Shown in pieces: positions 61,181 to 64,000 of a DNA stretch of 64,000 bases. The notes below the pieces were generated by a model that did no database searches, was not told the origin of the DNA, and saw only the letters and a list, made by a program, of their open reading frames with translations. Every line of letters begins with the position of its first letter. The first letter of the stretch is position 1. This DNA is from Betaproteobacteria bacterium (GTDB taxonomy: Bacteria; Pseudomonadota; Gammaproteobacteria; Burkholderiales; SG8-41): the NCBI GenBank assembly GCA_016868035.1, contig VGID01000008.1, forward strand, positions 30,216 to 94,215, given 5' to 3'. Position numbers and translations under genes: made by a program.

Positions 61181-61263
61181 GGGGGGTTGGCGAAATCGGT
61201 ATACGCAGGAGCTTTGGGAGTTGCCGGCAATTTGCCATGCGGGTTCGAATCCCGCACCCCTCA
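61181..61263 (+). tRNA. Class II (Leu-like) tRNA with UGG anticodon, non-canonical
   Basis: An 83-nt tRNA-like sequence. Acceptor GGGGGGT (61181-61187) pairs with ACCCCTC (61256-61262, one G:U). The D stem is GCG/CGC with an AAATCGGTATA loop containing GG. The anticodon arm stem GGAGC/GTTGC has one G:G mismatch and the 7-nt loop TTTGGGA gives anticodon UGG (proline), matching normal tRNA-Pro loops. The variable arm is long (GGCA-ATT-TGCC), as in class II tRNA-Leu/Ser. The T arm is GCGGG-TTCGAAT-CCCGC. Discriminator A73, then CC but no encoded final A. Its body is Leu-like but its anticodon is for proline. Confidence 0.65.
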
Positions 61264-61379
61264 CCCTTTTAAAATATAACACGGCCGAGCATAAACAAGG
61301 GGGTCAGACTACATCGATGCATTGATTTACCAACGGAGCGGGAAACAACCGCGTCTCACCCCATCAATCCGTCACGCGC

Positions 61380-61835
61380 ATGGATCTCCAAGTTCTCCTC
61401 CCTCGCTTGCTGCCACGCGCTATTGCGTGGGCGGAAGCAGTTGCCGCCGACGCCGCTGCGCGGGGAAGGGCATTGAGCGCGTCCGGACTGGCCGACGCGA
61501 GAGCAGTGGGAGTGCAGCGACCCGAGAACATTCGTGTGCTGATGGTCGATCGCCTTCCACTTCCCGCAGACCTCGAGCTCCAAGCTGCTGCAGTACAAAC
61601 CGGCCTTCTCGGGCCCACGATGAGCGGCCTTACTCTCGGCTACACGATCCTGATCTGCCACGGTCACCTGTCCCGGCGCCTGCTATCGCACGAGTGTCGT
61701 CATGTGGCTCAGTACGAGCAAGCGGGATCAATTGCTTCTTTTCTTCCGACCTACCTCGGTGCGATTGTTCAAGTAGGGTATTGGAACTGCCCGTTCGAGC
61801 AAGATGCACGCTCGCATGAGCTATCCGATACTTAA
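61380..61835 (+). CDS. Unknown protein with HExxH motif (H-E-C-R-H)
   Basis: 151 aa. The putative zinc site is LLSHECRHVAQYEQAGS with H104-E-x-x-H108 and E115. The N-terminal LLPRAIAWAEAVAADAAARGRAL and IRVLMVDRLPLPADLELQAAA resemble a small class of hypothetical metalloprotease-like proteins I have seen annotated without function. No signal peptide. It follows the tRNA-like gene with a 116-bp gap. Confidence 0.72.
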   Translation: MDLQVLLPRLLPRAIAWAEAVAADAAARGRALSASGLADARAVGVQRPENIRVLMVDRLPLPADLELQAAAVQTGLLGPTMSGLTLGYTILICHGHLSRRLLSHECRHVAQYEQAGSIASFLPTYLGAIVQVGYWNCPFEQDARSHELSDT

Positions 61836-61928
61836 CCCGCGGCTCGAGCGGAGCGCCCAACAGCTTGGCTATTGCGTTCCCTCGTCGCTTCGTTCCTCGA
61901 CGCCCGCTCGACCGCAGCGTTAGACGAC

Positions 61929-62642
61929 ATGACTAGCTGGCGCATCGCAGAGACGCGCTCGCATATTGAGCGGCGCTTTGGCCATTCGCAGCTTGTGCTG
62001 GTAAAGCCCACTCTTGACGCACTATCGGACAGACAGGCCTATGCACGTTATCACTATCAAGAGGTGGTCCGCCTTCTGAAGAGATTCGCGAAGATACACT
62101 TGTCGGGACAGCCACTCATACAAGTGGCGCTCGGGGACGGAGACGGAAGAGCCATGCTAGAGCTCTTCCTTACGAAGACTGGCGCTCACGCAGTCGCATG
62201 CGCGCATTGTATTCACGCGTTACCCGATCTATTGGCGCATGCAATTTACTTCGCTCTCGGCCTAAATCTTTTGCCTACACCGCTGAAAGAGCGAGCGGTG
62301 TCATCAACTACCGTGATCGACATACTTAAACGGGCTCCGCATCATCAGATCTTGCGAAGTACGCTATCGAGTCTCTGTAATGACGGAAACTTCAAACACG
62401 TTGCGGCTCTCTCCAACAAGGCCAAGCATCAGGGGATCGTCAAACCAAGCTTAAACGAAGACATGACCGGAACGAGAAAGGACAGACATGAAATCCGATT
62501 CACCGCGTTTCAGCACTCAGGAAAATCGTTCCCCGAGGCAAAGATTGCAGAATTGCTCGGCCCTGCTTACAAGCTAGCGTCAGAAGCGATCGTCAAATCC
62601 GGGAACGAGATTAATCGACTATACATTGAAAATGCGGTCTAA
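61929..62642 (+). CDS. Unknown island protein, possibly HEPN-related
   Basis: 237 aa from ATG 61929; the frame is open 19 codons upstream but that part is repetitive. Mostly helical, with LLAHAIYFALGLNLLPTPLK, then LSNKAKHQGIVKPSL and HEIRFTAFQHSGK. The NKAKHxxIV segment resembles the N-x3-KH element in HEPN/Cthe_2314-like families, but this is weak. No known domain is recognised. It is followed by a DUF3800 gene 81 bp later; they may form a two-gene module. Confidence 0.55.
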   Translation: MTSWRIAETRSHIERRFGHSQLVLVKPTLDALSDRQAYARYHYQEVVRLLKRFAKIHLSGQPLIQVALGDGDGRAMLELFLTKTGAHAVACAHCIHALPDLLAHAIYFALGLNLLPTPLKERAVSSTTVIDILKRAPHHQILRSTLSSLCNDGNFKHVAALSNKAKHQGIVKPSLNEDMTGTRKDRHEIRFTAFQHSGKSFPEAKIAELLGPAYKLASEAIVKSGNEINRLYIENAV

Positions 62643-62723
62643 CTCGCACATAAGAAGGCGCCCTCAAGAACGGCGCCGCGCATCTCTGTGGACCGCTAGT
62701 TATGCAGAACGCTAGTCTTCGAT

Positions 62724-63551
62724 ATGAAAATTTGCTACCTGGACGAAAGTGGAACCGGTCAAGAGCCGATCGCGGTAGTTGCGGGAGTCATCGTGGACTC
62801 TCAGCGGATGCATATCACGAAGGAGCATTGGGGTAAACTCCTTGCCCATCTCTCCGAAATCTGTGGCAAGAAGTTACAGGAGCTCCATACCAAGGATTTC
62901 TACGCGGGGAGCGGGCCATTTAAGAGTCTTCCGGGGCACCAGCGCGCGGAGTACATATCGGCAATCGTGGAGTGGCTGTGCGAGCGGAAACACGACGTCG
63001 TCTATAGCGCGGTTCACAAACAGACATTCGAGAGGAGTAAGGCGGCCGGAAAGTTGCCGCGGGAGCTCGAGACACCTTGGCGCATGGGAGCGTTCCATTG
63101 CATTCTGACGCTTCAGCGCGCGCACCAGTCCCTTGAGAAGAATAAAGGTCACACACTTCTAGTGTTCGACAACAAAGGGCACGACGCGGAGCCACTCACC
63201 AGAATGGTCCTTTTTCCGCCAAGCTGGAGTGACTCGTATTATTCGCGTGGGGCGAAACAGGAGGCGCTAAATCACATCATTGATGCGCCATATTTTGCGG
63301 ACTCGACGCACGTGCCACTGCTACAAGTCGCCGATTTTCTGGCGTACTTTTTCCGGCGCCACGTGGAAATAGCTGAGAAGCTTCTTCCTCCAAAGTATGC
63401 TGAGGAAGAGGAGCGCATCGGCAAATGGGTAGGCACGCTGGCGAAGCGGTGTGTTGGGTACCAGCATATGTATCCGGCGAAGGGCCGGTGCCCGACTGCA
63501 GAGACCTTCTACGCTCATTGCCCGGAATCGCTGCGTCGCATGGAAGGTTAA
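62724..63551 (+). CDS. DUF3800 domain protein
   Basis: 275 aa. The hallmark N-terminal YLDESGTGQ and C-terminal VPLLQVADFLAYFFRRH are those of DUF3800, predicted to have an RNase H-like fold with acidic active-site residues (D7, E8, and D in QVADF). Such proteins are frequent on mobile elements and defence islands, function unknown. It is the last intact gene in the window. Confidence 0.9.
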   Translation: MKICYLDESGTGQEPIAVVAGVIVDSQRMHITKEHWGKLLAHLSEICGKKLQELHTKDFYAGSGPFKSLPGHQRAEYISAIVEWLCERKHDVVYSAVHKQTFERSKAAGKLPRELETPWRMGAFHCILTLQRAHQSLEKNKGHTLLVFDNKGHDAEPLTRMVLFPPSWSDSYYSRGAKQEALNHIIDAPYFADSTHVPLLQVADFLAYFFRRHVEIAEKLLPPKYAEEEERIGKWVGTLAKRCVGYQHMYPAKGRCPTAETFYAHCPESLRRMEG

Positions 63552-63764
63552 CAACGCCGCGGACCGGATTGGTTGTGGACGTCATGCAGACCCGACATCA
63601 GGGCCGGCCCTTCAACGCGGACTATATTCGTTTCTGACGTGTCAGCTCGCGCCGGTAGATATAGTCGGACGAGGTGAGCCAAAAAGTAACACCTGACCCT
63701 CTTAGCGCTAGCGCCGTTAGCTCGGCCCCCCGATTTTGACATAGGGGCTCAGCCGAGTTCTCGC
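63552..63764. other. Short gap after DUF3800
   Basis: No coding sequence, hairpin or repeat was seen in these about 210 bp. Included because it separates the last gene from the remnants at the right edge. Confidence 0.5.
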
Positions 63765-63879
63765 CTATTTGCCGTGTGGCCCGAGATAACGGGCCCCGTT
63801 GAAGTGGATCAGGTGAGTTGGATTGTCAGCAATCCACACCTCCGTTTCCCACGAGATGTGCTCGGCGTGCCGACGACGT
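63765..63879 (-). pseudogene. C-terminal fragment of an unknown protein cut by an IS
   Basis: On the minus strand, an open frame with no start gives [33 protein letters not shown] and a stop at 63765-63767. The composition and clean ending look like a genuine protein C-terminus, whose upstream part is missing or displaced where the IS-like end begins at about 63880. The family was not identified with confidence. Confidence 0.5.
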
Positions 63880-64000
63880 GATCCCCAATTTCAGTAGCAG
63901 TTTGATTTAGAGTCCACCCCGTCAAACTGTAGCCGATTCGACCGTTTCCTGGTTCGCCTGTAGGGCAAGCTTCGCGGCGTAGACTGCGGGTGGCACCTTG
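63880..64000 (-). mobile_element. Edge of an IS3-like insertion sequence
   Basis: On the minus strand, residues KVPPAVYAAKLALQANQ... and a stop (63922-63924) resemble the C-terminus of an IS3-family OrfB integrase, which often ends in a PPAxYAA stretch. Downstream, a GGGGTGGACTC-type segment and the terminal TGATCCCCAATTTC (plus strand 63880-63893) fit an IS end. The rest is outside the window. Confidence 0.5.

Noticed and set aside
61181..61263. tmRNA 3' end
   Set aside because: A complete acceptor, D, anticodon, variable and T arm is present within 83 nt and the D arm is normal, so a tRNA-like gene fits better.
63425..63696. Short ORFs overlapping and following the DUF3800 gene
   Set aside because: Alternate frames of DUF3800; no start context or family features.

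Overview
The window reads as a high-GC betaproteobacterial chromosome, probably Burkholderiales-like or a related environmental lineage. Evidence for this is the four Bug/TctC-type periplasmic binding proteins, the trxA-rho-rpmE neighbourhood, an AddAB-like nuclease-helicase pair, a 7Fe ferredoxin, orn, rsgA, hslO and a PhaA/AtoB-type thiolase. Genes are dense up to about 59.5 kb. From about 60.06 kb to the right edge the sequence becomes clearly less GC-rich and looks like an acquired island.

Layout. 0-12.5 kb is a catabolic region: a partial amidohydrolase (minus), a molybdenum hydroxylase (2Fe-2S subunit plus a fused molybdopterin-FAD subunit), two Bug binding proteins flanking a ThDP enzyme, a UbiD decarboxylase (minus), a carboxymuconolactone-decarboxylase-like protein, a class II aldolase and a secreted unknown. 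13.1-19.4 kb is a storage and central carbon block: a short glucan phosphorylase, an attachment-family protein, DUF1622, a phosphoketolase (frameshifted here) and transaldolase. 19.5-27.2 kb holds two more Bug proteins, a double cupin, a flavin monooxygenase, a probable outer-membrane barrel, a small basic protein, a cold-shock protein, a zinc ribbon, a broken RRM protein and a TauD-like dioxygenase. 27.3-36.9 kb is housekeeping: addA/addB-like genes, fdxA, trxA, rho, a lipoprotein and rpmE. 37-46 kb is uptake and nitrogen: gamma-glutamyltransferase, a TRAP transporter, cyanase and a nitrate/cyanate-type ABC transporter. 46-59.5 kb holds two M48 proteases, an ArnT-like transferase, hslO, thiolase, EI24, lrgAB, pgi, DUF6494, orn, PCD and rsgA. 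60.1-64 kb is the island: XRE and ImmA regulators, a strange class II tRNA-like gene with a UGG anticodon, a HExxH protein, an unknown protein, DUF3800, and a gene remnant abutting an IS3-like end.

Working together. Glucan phosphorylase would feed sugar phosphates to Pgi, transaldolase and phosphoketolase. The two acetyl-level enzymes (phosphoketolase product and thiolase) fit acetate or polyester metabolism. The molybdenum hydroxylase, UbiD, flavin monooxygenase, dioxygenase and orphan Bug proteins suggest aromatic or N-heterocyclic acid catabolism, but no substrate can be assigned. No dedicated transcription regulator was recognised before 60 kb.

The most striking non-gene signal is a family of heptamer-repeat elements in almost every gene junction up to 59.7 kb. 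Each has an array of 7-bp units, a short core, and usually an inverted array of the same unit, so each could fold into a long hairpin. The heptamer differs from site to site but matches between the two arms of a site. One element occurs twice, 40 kb apart, with a shared core. I know of no formal description of this architecture. A 203-bp nested-palindrome MITE and several gene remnants are also present.
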